From the NCBI GenBank assembly GCA_004297305.1, contig SCTR01000009.1, positions 1 through 64,000 of the forward strand: a stretch of DNA of 64,000 nucleotides. Direction: 5' to 3'. A program made the translations under genes and the position numbers. Positions 17,608-26,132 of the stretch are shown here, in pieces (the stretch's first letter is position 1; the number at the start of each line of letters is the position of its first letter). Below the pieces are notes generated by a model. That model was not told the origin of the DNA, did no database searches, and worked only from the letters and a program-made list of their open reading frames with translations. Source of the DNA: Actinomycetota bacterium. GTDB lineage: Bacteria > Actinomycetota > Actinomycetes > S36-B12 > FW305-bin1.

Positions 17608-18063
17608 CTAACCGCCCGAGATCGCCGTTTCGACTGCGTCGGGATGGACGTGCGTATGCAGTGCCACCGTGCCGCCGGCCGCTGCGACAAGACGATGCAG
17701 CGCGCGGGTCCACAGGTGTTCGACGACCATGATGGCCGCCGAGTGGCCCGGCTGCAGGCCGGCCACGATCCCGGCGACATCCTCCGCGGTGATGGGCTGG
17801 TCGGGCTCGGGCTGGTCGAACTCGGGGCGGCCGGACGGGGGCTGGTCCGGTGCGGATGGCGTCGCGGTGAATCCCAGCGCGGCTGGCACCGCGTCGGCCT
17901 CGAGCACCGTCGCCGTGCCGTCCGCTTCGCGGTGGACGACGGCAAGGTCGACCAGCCGGACGTCGCGGCGGCCGATCACGCTGTGCAGAGCCGCGCTGAT
18001 CCGCTCGTCGGCCTGAGTTCCTGGGAACGACACCACCAGGACCTCGACCGGTTCGGTCTGCAT
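17608..18063 (-). CDS. DUF6325 family protein
   Basis: 151-residue protein whose ATG (18061-18063) overlaps the orn stop as ATGA, so the two are translationally coupled. It opens with VEVLVVSFPGTQ and has VRLVDLAVVHREADGTATVL, then GHSAAIMVVEHLWTR. This is the pattern of actinobacterial DUF6325 (DUF1269-like) proteins of unknown function. A Pro/Asp-rich linker (about residues 72-93) separates the halves. Cytoplasmic, no membrane helix seen. Confidence 0.75.
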   Translation of the reverse strand: MQTEPVEVLVVSFPGTQADERISAALHSVIGRRDVRLVDLAVVHREADGTATVLEADAVPAALGFTATPSAPDQPPSGRPEFDQPEPDQPITAEDVAGIVAGLQPGHSAAIMVVEHLWTRALHRLVAAAGGTVALHTHVHPDAVETAISGG

Positions 18064-18704
18064 CACGCGCCCTGCCGATCCGGCTCGGCCGCAGTCGCCG
18101 GCGAGGTGTGCCGCCCAGCGATCTCGCGGGCCTGTTCGGTGGACGGCCCCGGTGCGGCGACCATGACCGCCTCTCGGTAATAGCGCAGTTCTGCTATCGA
18201 ATCGCGAATATCGGCAAGAGCCCGGTGATTGCCTCGCTTCGGCGGCACCGAGTAGTAGACACGCGGATACCAACGCCGGACGAGTTCTTTCAGGCTGGAT
18301 ACGTCGACCAGCCGGTAGTGCAGGTGCGCGTCGAGCCGCGGCGTGAAGCGAGCCAGGAAACCCCGGTCGACGTAGACACTGGACCCGGCCAGCGGGGCCC
18401 GCCCCGGGTCGGGCACGTGGCCCGTGACGTAGTCCAGCACGGCCTGTTCGGCATCGGCCAGACCGATGCCGTGCGGAATCTCCTGCAGCAGTCCGGATTG
18501 TTCGTGCATATCGCGGACCAGCTCGACCATTCCCGCCAGCGCCGTGTCCGACGGCCGCACGACGACCGAGACGCCCTCGTCCAGCGCGTTCAGTTCGGCG
18601 TCGGTGACGATGCACGCGATCTCGACGATCTCGTCGCGGGACAGGTCCAGTCCCGTCATCTCACAGTCGATCCAGACGAGCCGGTCGAGTTCGCGGTCGG
18701 GCAT
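18063..18704 (-). CDS. orn: Oligoribonuclease
   Basis: 213-residue DEDDh 3'-5' exonuclease that degrades 2-5 nt RNA to mononucleotides, and in many bacteria pGpG. All motifs are present: Exo I in LVWIDCEMTGLD (Asp, Glu), Exo II around VYVDRGFL (Asp), and Exo III in GNHRALADIRDS (His and Asp). The C-terminus extends about 25 residues past the usual end with a Pro/Ala-rich tail. ATG 18704 has no ribosome site; TACAGT lies 6 nt upstream, so the mRNA is probably leaderless. The gene overlaps DUF6325 by 1 bp. Confidence 0.96.
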   Translation of the reverse strand: MPDRELDRLVWIDCEMTGLDLSRDEIVEIACIVTDAELNALDEGVSVVVRPSDTALAGMVELVRDMHEQSGLLQEIPHGIGLADAEQAVLDYVTGHVPDPGRAPLAGSSVYVDRGFLARFTPRLDAHLHYRLVDVSSLKELVRRWYPRVYYSVPPKRGNHRALADIRDSIAELRYYREAVMVAAPGPSTEQAREIAGRHTSPATAAEPDRQGA

Positions 18705-18710
18705 GGCGTC

Positions 18711-18716
18711 ACTGTA
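18711..18716 (-). promoter_or_regulatory. Leaderless -10 box of orn
   Basis: On the minus strand TACAGT (TANNNT) ends 6 nt before the orn ATG, placing the transcription start at or next to the start codon. Confidence 0.6.
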
Positions 18717-18759
18717 GGGCCCGGGCGGCCGTCACCGGGGCGCCGGATACGCGGGGTGG

Positions 18760-19653
18760 TCAGTCGGCGCCGCGCACCACCGCGACCGGGCACTTGGCGT
18801 GGTGCAGCACGCTGTGACTGACCGAGCCCAGGACGAGTCCGAGGAACCCGCCGCGGCCGCGACTGCCGACCACCACCAGGCCGGCGTCCGCCGAGGCATC
18901 CACGATCGCCCCCGCGGCCGACGACTGCACCAGGCGTTGCTCGACTTCGACGTCGGGAAACTGCTCACGCCAGCCGGCCAGAACTTCGGCGGTGAGGCGG
19001 AGTTCTTCGTCGGCCAGCGCTGCGGCATCCAAGGTGGCCGGCGGCAGGGTGGCGACGGCCGGGTCGTACGCCGGAATCTCCCAGGCGTGCAACGCCAGCA
19101 GCGACCAGCCGCGCCGGCTGGCCGCGGCGAAGCCGAACCCCAGCGCGGCTCGGGACGGCGCCGACCCGTCCACGCCCACGACGACGCGGCGGGCAGCCGT
19201 GCTGCCGTCGCCGCGGACCACGACGACCGGGCACGCGGAGTGGGCGGCGATCTGGCGGCTGACCGAGCCGAGCATCAAGCCGAGGAAGCCCCCGCGGCCT
19301 CGGCTGCCCAGCACGACCAGGGAGGCCTGGTCGGCCTGCTCTCGCAGCACGTTCGACGCCGAACCCACAGCGGTGATCGCCTCGATGGGCAGGTCGGGAT
19401 GGTCGGCTGCCACGGCGGTGCGGACCTCGTCGACAAGCCGTGCGGCGTCGTCGGCGACCAGGTCGACCAACTCGACGTCCACGCTGTCGGCCATACCCAT
19501 GCCGGCTGACGGGGTGACCGGCAGGTAGGCGTGGACCAGCCGCAGCGTCGTATGCGTCCGGGCTGCCTCGTCGGCCGCCCACCGGGTGGCTGCGCCGGAC
19601 GACGGTGACCCGTCGACTCCCACAACGACGGGCCCGCTCTTCGTGCCGCTCAT
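18760..19653 (-). CDS. Tandem universal stress protein (two UspA domains)
   Basis: 297 residues, two UspA domains of about 145 residues. Each has the opening strand (VVVGVDGSPSSGAA; VVVGVDGSAPSRAA) and the ATP-binding G-2x-G-9x-G(S/T) loop (GSRGRGGFLGLMLGSVSRQ and GSRGRGGFLGLVLGSVSHS). The intact loops in both halves predict ATP binding, as in the mycobacterial double-domain Usps induced by hypoxia. It is divergent from the metalloprotease gene. Start ATG 19653 is preceded by GAGGGAG. Confidence 0.95.
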   Translation of the reverse strand: MSGTKSGPVVVGVDGSPSSGAATRWAADEAARTHTTLRLVHAYLPVTPSAGMGMADSVDVELVDLVADDAARLVDEVRTAVAADHPDLPIEAITAVGSASNVLREQADQASLVVLGSRGRGGFLGLMLGSVSRQIAAHSACPVVVVRGDGSTAARRVVVGVDGSAPSRAALGFGFAAASRRGWSLLALHAWEIPAYDPAVATLPPATLDAAALADEELRLTAEVLAGWREQFPDVEVEQRLVQSSAAGAIVDASADAGLVVVGSRGRGGFLGLVLGSVSHSVLHHAKCPVAVVRGAD

Positions 19654-19793
19654 GAGACTCCCTCGGTTCGGGTGACTGGCGTGACCTCACCCTGGCATCC
19701 CGGTCGCTGTCGTTTCCATGCCGGACCCCATCACCCGAATGGCCGACTGCCCAGCGCCCTGCGTAGCCGATCAGTTCCACGGAGGTGGGGAAC

Positions 19794-22037
19794 ATGGCGT
19801 GGCGGTCCTGGCGACCGGGCTTGGCCGTCGGATGCAGCGCGCTCGCCGTCGGCCTTCTTGCCGTCGGCGTCGCCCCGACCGCCGCCACGGCTGACAGCGG
19901 ACCCAGCTTCGTCGGGACCGTGCAGCGCCTGCATGTCGACGACTTCGACTCCGCCGGCGGGCCCCGGTCGGAGCGTGCCGATCAGGGCGACTCTGATGGC
20001 GATAGCGCCCACAGCGATCGGGCCGATGGCATGAGGGCTGGTGACGCCGGCGATGCGGGCGACGGCAGCGACTCCGACGTCGTCACCGTCGTCCGCACCG
20101 GGGACGGTGAGGTCCGGCTACCCGCATCGGCGCTGCGCGGTGTTGCCACCGGCGCGACGGTGCACGTGCGGCTGCGCGGCCGGCCCCCCGGGGTGTCGGT
20201 GACCGAGTCGGGGGCCGATGCGGCGGCACTGCCGGCCGCCCAGGCTGCCGATCCGGAGGCCGGCCCTGCCGTGGCCGCCGTACAGGTGCTCGCCCAGCCC
20301 GCGCAGAGCAATCCCGCGCAGAGCAATCCCGAGTCGGCCGCCAGCGGTCCTGAACCGGCGGTCGCCGGCCAGGTGTCGCCGTCGTCGGTCGGCGCCGTCG
20401 CCGGCGCAGTGCACCAGGTCACCGTGGTGCGGGCACGGTGGTCAGGCCTGGCGCCCGACGGGATGAGCACCGCCGCATTGGTCAACGCCGTCAACAGCCA
20501 AGTGGCGCCGTACTGGTCGGAAGTCACCGGCGCAGCGGTGAGTTTCCAGGCTGTGGGACCGGGCGGTCTGTACGACAACAGCTGGGCGGTCGTCGACGAA
20601 TCCGCCTGTGCCAATGGGGATTCCACCTCCAATGCCTTCGACTTCTGGGACGCGGTGGCCGCCCGGATCGGATGGCAGCCGGCTCCCGGCAAGCACCTGC
20701 TCGTCTACTTCCCGCAGACCACAGCCTGCGGCGGCACCGCGGGGCTCGGCACGATCGGCACCGCCGGGCCGGGTTCCGGTGGAGTCGCGTGGACCAACGG
20801 CTCCACCGCGCTGGGCGTCATCGGTCACGAACTCGGGCACAACCTCGGGCTCGGGCACTCGTCGGAACTGTCCTGCAGCGCAGCGGGTCTGGCCGTCACC
20901 GACGCGCCGACCGCCTCGTGCGCCGTGCTGCCGTACTGGGATCTCAGCGACATCATGGCGTTGTCCTGGGGGAACGTCGGATACCTCAACGCCGTCCACC
21001 AGGCACAGCTGGGCGTGCTCGGCGCTGCGGTCACCGACGTCACCGCGTCAGCCACGGTCACGTTGTCGGCCATGGCGTCCGGCAGCGGCACCCGGGTTGC
21101 CCGGCTCCGCTGGGGCAGCGACGTCTACTACTTGGAGTACCGCGGGGCGGTCGGTCGCGACGCGTTCCTGGCGAACACCCGGGGCCGTGCCGGCACCGGC
21201 GTCAGCGTCCGCAAGGTTCCCGGTGACCTGCACGGCTTCTCGCCGTACGACTCCTACCTGCTGGACGGCGATCCGGCAACGAACGACCGCAGCTACGGCC
21301 AGATCCAGCAGGTCCTGCCGACCGGGAGCTGGACCCAGCTGGCCGGCGGTGCGACCGGGGTCCAGGTGCTGTCCGCGTCGCCCGCGGGCGCGGTCGTGCA
21401 GTTCAGTCTGGGCAGCGACAACGCCGGCCGAGCCACCGCGAGCAGTACGTCGACTGCCCGGCTGGTTCCGGGTGCGCTGAAGCGCCGTCCCGGTCGGGTG
21501 CTGGCGCCGGTCCTCATCGGTTGGGGGACAACGGCAGCGCAGCTGACCCCAAGCACGCCGGCCGGCGCCGCGCTGCGCACCACCGTGGCGGCCGGGACGA
21601 ACCGGTGGGTGACGACGACCGTGTCGCTGGCGGGCGTCGCCGGGGCGCCGTCCACGGCTGCCGGGGCGATCCGGGCCCGGCTGACCGCCGAATCCCGCGA
21701 TGCCGGATATCGCGGTCGCTGGAAGGCAAGTCGCAGCGGCGCGGCGGTCGGCGGCACCGAGCGCGTCACCCGGGCCCGCAAGGCATCCGTGGTCGCCACG
21801 GTGCAGGGCACGTCGGTGGGCGTGGTAGCCGTCCGGGGCCCGGGTCGAGGCAAGTTCGCGGTGTACGTCGATGGCCGCAAGGCCGGCACGGTGGATCTGC
21901 GGTCCGGCCGCACCCGGGCGTCCGGCCTGGTCTGGGCGGCGCCCCTCACCGGTGGTGGCCAGCACCGGATTACCCTGGTACGCCAGGGAAAGTCGACGGC
22001 TCTGCTGGGATACGACGGCCTGGTGGTCCTGTCCTGA
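19794..22037 (+). CDS. Secreted zinc metalloprotease (reprolysin-like metzincin)
   Basis: 747 residues from ATG 19794, 8 nt after GGAGG. A signal peptide is clear (Arg-rich start, hydrophobic core to about residue 33, then ATADSG). An acidic Asp/Ser-rich stretch (about 60-100) and an Ala/Pro-rich region form a probable propeptide. The catalytic site is VIGHELGHNLGLGHS (His345, Glu346, His349, His355), with a metzincin Met-turn in DLSDIMALSWG. The C-terminal 250 residues look beta-rich (APLTGGGQHRITLV), perhaps a binding domain. Extracellular proteolysis is expected. It ends 5 bp from the convergent zinc-binding lipoprotein gene. Confidence 0.92.
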   Translation: MAWRSWRPGLAVGCSALAVGLLAVGVAPTAATADSGPSFVGTVQRLHVDDFDSAGGPRSERADQGDSDGDSAHSDRADGMRAGDAGDAGDGSDSDVVTVVRTGDGEVRLPASALRGVATGATVHVRLRGRPPGVSVTESGADAAALPAAQAADPEAGPAVAAVQVLAQPAQSNPAQSNPESAASGPEPAVAGQVSPSSVGAVAGAVHQVTVVRARWSGLAPDGMSTAALVNAVNSQVAPYWSEVTGAAVSFQAVGPGGLYDNSWAVVDESACANGDSTSNAFDFWDAVAARIGWQPAPGKHLLVYFPQTTACGGTAGLGTIGTAGPGSGGVAWTNGSTALGVIGHELGHNLGLGHSSELSCSAAGLAVTDAPTASCAVLPYWDLSDIMALSWGNVGYLNAVHQAQLGVLGAAVTDVTASATVTLSAMASGSGTRVARLRWGSDVYYLEYRGAVGRDAFLANTRGRAGTGVSVRKVPGDLHGFSPYDSYLLDGDPATNDRSYGQIQQVLPTGSWTQLAGGATGVQVLSASPAGAVVQFSLGSDNAGRATASSTSTARLVPGALKRRPGRVLAPVLIGWGTTAAQLTPSTPAGAALRTTVAAGTNRWVTTTVSLAGVAGAPSTAAGAIRARLTAESRDAGYRGRWKASRSGAAVGGTERVTRARKASVVATVQGTSVGVVAVRGPGRGKFAVYVDGRKAGTVDLRSGRTRASGLVWAAPLTGGGQHRITLVRQGKSTALLGYDGLVVLS

Positions 22038-22042
22038 GTTTG

Positions 22043-22975
22043 TTAGCTCAATGCCCGGTCGAGGTCGTCCAGCAACCCGAGTTGCCATTGCAGGAAGCTT
22101 TCACTGCCGGCCGGCGCTGTTTCGGTGACCTCGACGATGGGCACGCCGGCAGCGTGCGCGGCGTCACGGACCTGCTCGGGGATCGCGCCCTCGGTCTGGG
22201 TGTTGAAGATCAGCACATCGACGGAGCGGTCGGAGATCACCTGCAACAGTTCCGCGACGTCGCCGGGCGCCGGTTCTGACTCATTGGCTGCCGCGGAACG
22301 GTATCCGGCCGGCGTGTGATCGGCCAGACCGATCGCCTGGGCCATGAGGTCGAAGACCGGTTCGGTCGCCGCGTACGACCGGCCGGCGGACTTCGTTGTC
22401 AGCCGGGCGATGGCATCTCGGTACGGCGCCATCGCCTGCTGCCAGGCCGCGCGGCACGCGGCGAAGTAGTCCGTGGCCCCGGGGGACACCGTCTTCAGCG
22501 ATGACGTCACTGCGTCGGCGACTGCCGACACCGCGGCGGGGGAGAACCAGACGTGCGGATTGTCGCCGTCGGTGCCCTTGACGACCTTGCCCGCGTCGAC
22601 GACGACCGGGCCGGGTTTCGACGCTTCCAGCAGCCGGTCGGCCCAAGCGTCGTAGCCCAAACCGTTCTGTACGACCAGGTCGGCGGCCGCCAGTCGGGCA
22701 GCGTCCTTCGGGGTCGGTTCGTAGTCGTGCGGGTTGCCGGCTGATGCGGTGATGACGGTCTGCACCGCGGCGCAACTGCCGGCCAGGTCGGCCACGATGC
22801 CGGCCCACTGGTCGACGGTGACCGTGACGTCCGCGGGGGCCACCGGACACGGTGCGGTCCCCGTGGCGGTGGACGTCGACGTGCCGGAAGAGCCGGTGGC
22901 GCATCCGGCAAGGGCAAGGACGGCAGCGACGGCGGCGGCCGCGACGGGCCGCCGCAGCGGCAGGGACGAGGGCAT
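22043..22975 (-). CDS. Zinc/manganese ABC transporter substrate-binding lipoprotein (ZnuA-like)
   Basis: 310-residue cluster A-I solute-binding protein (zinuT/ZnuA family). The N-terminus is a lipoprotein signal with the lipobox LALAGC (Cys about 24). Metal ligands of the family are visible: the His of NPHDYEPTPKD, the His of DNPHVWFSP, and an acidic C-terminal lobe. TEPVFDLMAQAIGL, normally preceded by a ligand His (YHxxFxY), reads SYAATEPVFDL, so that His is replaced. No ATPase or permease gene is adjacent. A promoter with an overlapping Zur-like box lies just upstream, supporting a metal role. Confidence 0.85.
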   Translation of the reverse strand: MPSSLPLRRPVAAAAVAAVLALAGCATGSSGTSTSTATGTAPCPVAPADVTVTVDQWAGIVADLAGSCAAVQTVITASAGNPHDYEPTPKDAARLAAADLVVQNGLGYDAWADRLLEASKPGPVVVDAGKVVKGTDGDNPHVWFSPAAVSAVADAVTSSLKTVSPGATDYFAACRAAWQQAMAPYRDAIARLTTKSAGRSYAATEPVFDLMAQAIGLADHTPAGYRSAAANESEPAPGDVAELLQVISDRSVDVLIFNTQTEGAIPEQVRDAAHAAGVPIVEVTETAPAGSESFLQWQLGLLDDLDRALS

Positions 22976-23012
22976 GGTGTTCCGTTCGGCCGACGGCAGG
23001 TACGCCGGGCGA

Positions 23013-23041
23013 GCTTATCGGGAACGATTGTCAATATCAAC
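23013..23041 (-). promoter_or_regulatory. Predicted promoter of the ZnuA-like gene
   Basis: On the minus strand TTGATA (23041-23036) and TAAGCT (23018-23013) are separated by 17 bp, giving a start about 30 nt before the ATG at 22975. It sits in the one AT-rich patch of a GC-rich gap, between the MFS stop codon and this gene. Confidence 0.6.
23026..23040. promoter_or_regulatory. Candidate Zur box
   Basis: The minus strand reads TGATATTGACAATCG with the perfect core ATTG-A-CAAT, close to the actinobacterial Zur pattern TGATAATNATTATCA (about 11 of 15). It overlaps the -35 of the predicted promoter, so a bound regulator would block transcription when zinc is plentiful. Confidence 0.45.
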
Positions 23042-23087
23042 ACGGGACCTCGGCTGTGCCGGCGGCGGCGTGGACGGCGTCGCCGTG

Positions 23088-24560
23088 CTACCAACTGTCG
23101 GCGCGGAGGTGTTGCGGCAGAACGAATACCAGCGCCAGCGCCACGATGCCGAAGCCGGCGCTGACCGCCATCGCCACCGTTGCACTGTGGCCGAAGGCAC
23201 CCGCGACACCCTGCGGCCCGCCCGTCACCACATCGAGCGTGCCGAAGAGCACCGACCCGACCACGGCGATCCCGATCGCACTGCCGATGCGCTGCATGGT
23301 GCCGATCACACCGCTCGCCGCCCCCGCGTCGGATCGGTCGACCGTCGCGACAATGAAGTCGAGGTTCGGCGCGATGAACAGGCCGCTGCCGATACCGGCG
23401 ATCAGCAGCGGGCACAGCAGCAGCCAGGAGTTGAGCGCGCTGGGGTCGGCCAGCAGCAGGATGAGCCACAGGGCGATCAGTCCGATGCTCAGCAGCGAGA
23501 GCCCCGCGACGAGCACGGCGCGACCGAAGCGGGCCGCCAGCGCGTCGCTGCGCGCCGCCCCGACGGTGTTGCCGACGGCGAACGGCAGGAGCATGAGACC
23601 GGTCGCGAGCGCGCTGTGCCCCAGGCCGGATTGCCACAGCAGCGACAGAGTGAAGAAGATGCTGGTGAACGCCGCGAAGTACACCAGGGCAAGGATGCTG
23701 CCGCTGGCGAACGACGGGTGGGCGAACAGCCGGGGCGGCACGAGCGGGCTGCGGCCGCTGGCCGCAATTCTCCTTTCCCACCAAGCGAACAGTGGCAACA
23801 GCACGACGCCTGCAGCGATCGCCAGATAGGTCCACAGTGGCCACCCCTCCTGCTGGCCCTGGATCAACGGGACCAGTAGCGCCACCAGTGCGCTGGAGAT
23901 GATGAGCAACCCGATCCAGTCAGAACCGGTCCTGGCATTCGGTTCGCCCTCCGGCAGCATGATCAGGGCAGCGACCGCGGTCAGGACACCGATCGGGAGA
24001 TTGACCGCGAAGATCAGTCGCCACCCGTCGTCGGCACCGAACGCCTCGATGATGAGTCCGCCTGCCAGCGGGCCAAGAGCGGTCGACACACCGATCGTGG
24101 CGCCGAGGACCGCGAAGGCCTTGCCCCGCGCCGCACCGGCGAACATGAGCTGGATCAGCGCAGCGACCGTGGCGAAGAAGATTCCCCCGCCGAGGCCGGC
24201 CACGACGCGTGCGGTGATGAGTTCCGCGCCGTTCTGTGCCAGGACACAGGCCAGGCTCGCCAGGGTGAACAGCACGATCCCGCCGATGAAGATCCACCGA
24301 TGGCCATACCGATCGCCCATCCGTCCGGCGGGTATGAGGGCCAGGCCGAACGCCAGCGCGTAACCGGAGACGATCCACGACAAGGTCGCATCGGACGAGT
24401 CGAGTCCGACCTGGATCGAACTCAATGCGACGTTCACGATGGTGGTGTCCAGCAGAGCCATGAAAGCGCCGCAGAGGAGGACGGCGAGCGCGAACCAGGT
24501 GCGCGGCGGAGTCGCCGTGGTGGGGCCGGTGGGCCACGGGCTTGAGGTCGTCACGGGCAT
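23088..24560 (-). CDS. MFS transporter, DHA2-like drug exporter
   Basis: 490 residues with about 14 membrane segments, the EmrB/QacA (DHA2) layout. Motif D1-like LLDTTIVNVALSSI follows helix 1, motif A is GRMGDRYGHRW, and motif C is seen in GPLAGGLIIEAFG. Such exporters use the proton gradient to remove drugs or metabolites. The gene lies downstream of the RibD-type reductase in the same direction, across a 200-bp gap holding two inverted repeats. No adjacent regulator. The 112-bp gap to the ZnuA-like gene carries that gene's own promoter. Confidence 0.93.
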   Translation of the reverse strand: MPVTTSSPWPTGPTTATPPRTWFALAVLLCGAFMALLDTTIVNVALSSIQVGLDSSDATLSWIVSGYALAFGLALIPAGRMGDRYGHRWIFIGGIVLFTLASLACVLAQNGAELITARVVAGLGGGIFFATVAALIQLMFAGAARGKAFAVLGATIGVSTALGPLAGGLIIEAFGADDGWRLIFAVNLPIGVLTAVAALIMLPEGEPNARTGSDWIGLLIISSALVALLVPLIQGQQEGWPLWTYLAIAAGVVLLPLFAWWERRIAASGRSPLVPPRLFAHPSFASGSILALVYFAAFTSIFFTLSLLWQSGLGHSALATGLMLLPFAVGNTVGAARSDALAARFGRAVLVAGLSLLSIGLIALWLILLLADPSALNSWLLLCPLLIAGIGSGLFIAPNLDFIVATVDRSDAGAASGVIGTMQRIGSAIGIAVVGSVLFGTLDVVTGGPQGVAGAFGHSATVAMAVSAGFGIVALALVFVLPQHLRADSW

Positions 24561-24672
24561 TCCTTCGGCAGGAGTGCCAGGCAGCGGCCCCGCGAAGCAG
24601 TTGTCGCAGAACCGTGGACACGGGTGTGCGCCTGGCGGAAATCCTGCGCGGCGAGTACGGGGACTCGCTAGA

Positions 24673-24708
24673 GGATCGAGGACTCGATCCCTTCGGAGCA
24701 GAGGCTCC
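24673..24708. repeat. Two adjacent inverted repeats upstream of the MFS gene
   Basis: GGATCGA-GGAC-TCGATCC (24673-24690) and GGAGC-AGAG-GCTCC (24695-24708) lie side by side in the 201-bp gap between the RibD-type gene and the MFS exporter. They could be regulator sites, or a terminator/leader structure. No T run follows on either strand. Confidence 0.5.
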
Positions 24709-24761
24709 TAAACATTGGTTTCCGGTTGCGGAGCCTAGCACGGGTCAGCCGGCGCCGTACG

Positions 24762-25526
24762 TCAGTGTCGCAGGCGATACCGGCAGAACAGCGAGCCGTC
24801 CTGCTCGCAGAGACCGGTGAGGACTGCGGTGCGTGGGGAGTCCGGCAGGATGCGACCGGACAGGATGCGTTCTGTCGCTTGGCCTTCCGGGTAGCTGCCG
24901 CCGGCCACCAGGGGAGAGATGCTGACGCACAGTTCGTCGACGAGGTTTTCGGCGACCAGGTCGGCAAGCAGCACCGGACCACCCTCGGTCAGCAGGCGCG
25001 TCAGCCCACGCTCGTGCAGGAACGCCACTGTGGCGGCCAGATCGACGGTGGTCCGTCCGAAGACGACGACCTCAGCCACGGCGTCCAGGCGGGAACGCGC
25101 GGTGGCCGCAGCCGCTTCCACCGTGACGACGATGGGGCGGCGTTCTGGGTTGCTGAAGAGGGAAGCGGCCGGATCCAGTCGCCCCGACCGTGTCAGTACG
25201 ACGGCGACCGGCGCGGCCTGCTGCCCGGCGGCGGCGCGCGCGGCGGGGTCCGCGGACCGCGGCGGTCCGTATGACTCGGCGCGGACGGTTCCGGCTCCGA
25301 CGATGATCGCGTCGGCGCGGTCGCGCAGGATCATGAACAGCTGCTTGTCTGCCGTCGAGGAGATACCAGCGGTCAGTCCGTCGGGCGACCGAGCCACGCC
25401 GTCGACCGTCGACACCATGTTGGCGCGCAACCAGGGAGTCGACGGCCACGCATAGGCGGCTGCGAGCTGCGCTGGTCCCAGATCGTCGACCCGGTCGGGC
25501 AGGAGCATGCGCACGGCGGCAAGCAT
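24762..25526 (-). CDS. Pyrimidine reductase family protein (RibD C-terminal domain)
   Basis: 254 residues from ATG 25526 (ATG 25508 is an alternative). It is a dihydrofolate-reductase-fold RibD_C protein: ANMVSTVDGVARSPDG, DAIIVGAGTVRAESYGP, LTRLLTEGGPVLLADLV and LVDELCVSISPLVAGG are all standard. RibD_C reduces the ribosyl amine of the pyrimidine intermediate of riboflavin synthesis using NADPH. The deaminase domain is absent and no rib genes surround it. It may be a stand-alone reductase; in actinomycetes such proteins are often unassigned. It is divergent from a flavin-reductase-fold gene. Confidence 0.9.
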   Translation of the reverse strand: MLAAVRMLLPDRVDDLGPAQLAAAYAWPSTPWLRANMVSTVDGVARSPDGLTAGISSTADKQLFMILRDRADAIIVGAGTVRAESYGPPRSADPAARAAAGQQAAPVAVVLTRSGRLDPAASLFSNPERRPIVVTVEAAAATARSRLDAVAEVVVFGRTTVDLAATVAFLHERGLTRLLTEGGPVLLADLVAENLVDELCVSISPLVAGGSYPEGQATERILSGRILPDSPRTAVLTGLCEQDGSLFCRYRLRH

Positions 25527-25560
25527 CGTCGCCGACGGGCGCCGCCGCTGGCCAGTGTGT

Positions 25561-25571
25561 CCGGTAACCGG
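25561..25571. promoter_or_regulatory. Palindrome CCGGT-A-ACCGG in a divergent promoter gap
   Basis: A perfect 11-bp palindrome lies in the 108-bp gap between the RibD-type gene (start 25526, minus) and the flavin-reductase-like gene (start about 25635, plus). It is well placed for a shared operator, but short in a GC-rich genome. Confidence 0.3.
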
Positions 25572-25634
25572 TGAGGCGAGCCAGGCCGGGTGCGTGCCGT
25601 TGCGAGCGTCCGCCGCAGGTCCCACCATCGTCGC

Positions 25635-26132
25635 GTGGCCAGCCCGGGAGCAGCGGCGTTCGACGAGCTGGTCGGATCGCTGAGCTATCCGATGTTCATC
25701 GTCACGACGCAGGCCGACGGCGAACTCGCCGGTTGCCTGGTGGGTTTCGCCAGCCAGGTGAGTATCCGGCCACGGCGCTTCCTCGTCGGGCTGTCGGACA
25801 AGAACCACACCTTCGCCGTGGCGTCGCGCGCCAGCCACCTCATCGTCCACGTCGTCCGGCGCGACGATCGAGAACTGGCCGAACTGTTCGGCGAGCAAAC
25901 CGGCGACACGGTCGACAAGTTCGCCCGGTGCAGCTGGCAGCCGGGGCCGCACGACGTACCGGTGCTGGCCGGTCCGCCCGCCTGGTTCAGCGGCCGCATC
26001 CTGCTGCGCGAGCGGCTCGGCGACCACGTCGCCTTCCTCCTCGAACCCGAGCAGGGCTCGGCCGGTGAGGATCTCGGCGATCTGCTGACCTTCAGTGACG
26101 TGAGTGATCTGCAGGCCGGCCACGACGCCTAG
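25635..26132 (+). CDS. Flavin reductase-like domain protein
   Basis: About 165 residues from GTG 25635; GTG 25590 is possible upstream and neither has a strong ribosome site. It has the FMN-binding split-barrel of flavin reductases: LVGSLSYPMFIVTTQ, LAGCLVGFASQVSIRPRRF, VGLSDKNHTFAVASRASHL. Such proteins reduce free flavins for partner oxygenases, or have become FMN-dependent oxidoreductases. It is divergent from a RibD-type reductase, so both neighbours relate to flavins. Several LLM enzymes in the window could be clients, but no link is shown. Confidence 0.87.
   Translation: MASPGAAAFDELVGSLSYPMFIVTTQADGELAGCLVGFASQVSIRPRRFLVGLSDKNHTFAVASRASHLIVHVVRRDDRELAELFGEQTGDTVDKFARCSWQPGPHDVPVLAGPPAWFSGRILLRERLGDHVAFLLEPEQGSAGEDLGDLLTFSDVSDLQAGHDA

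Noticed and set aside
22016-22060. Terminator between the convergent metalloprotease and ZnuA-like genes
   Set aside because: Only a 4-bp TGAG/CTCA stem is visible; too weak to call.
24542-24820. Short plus-strand frame between the MFS and RibD-type genes
   Set aside because: Third-position GC falls along the frame, and it overlaps the ends of two clear genes. No start site.
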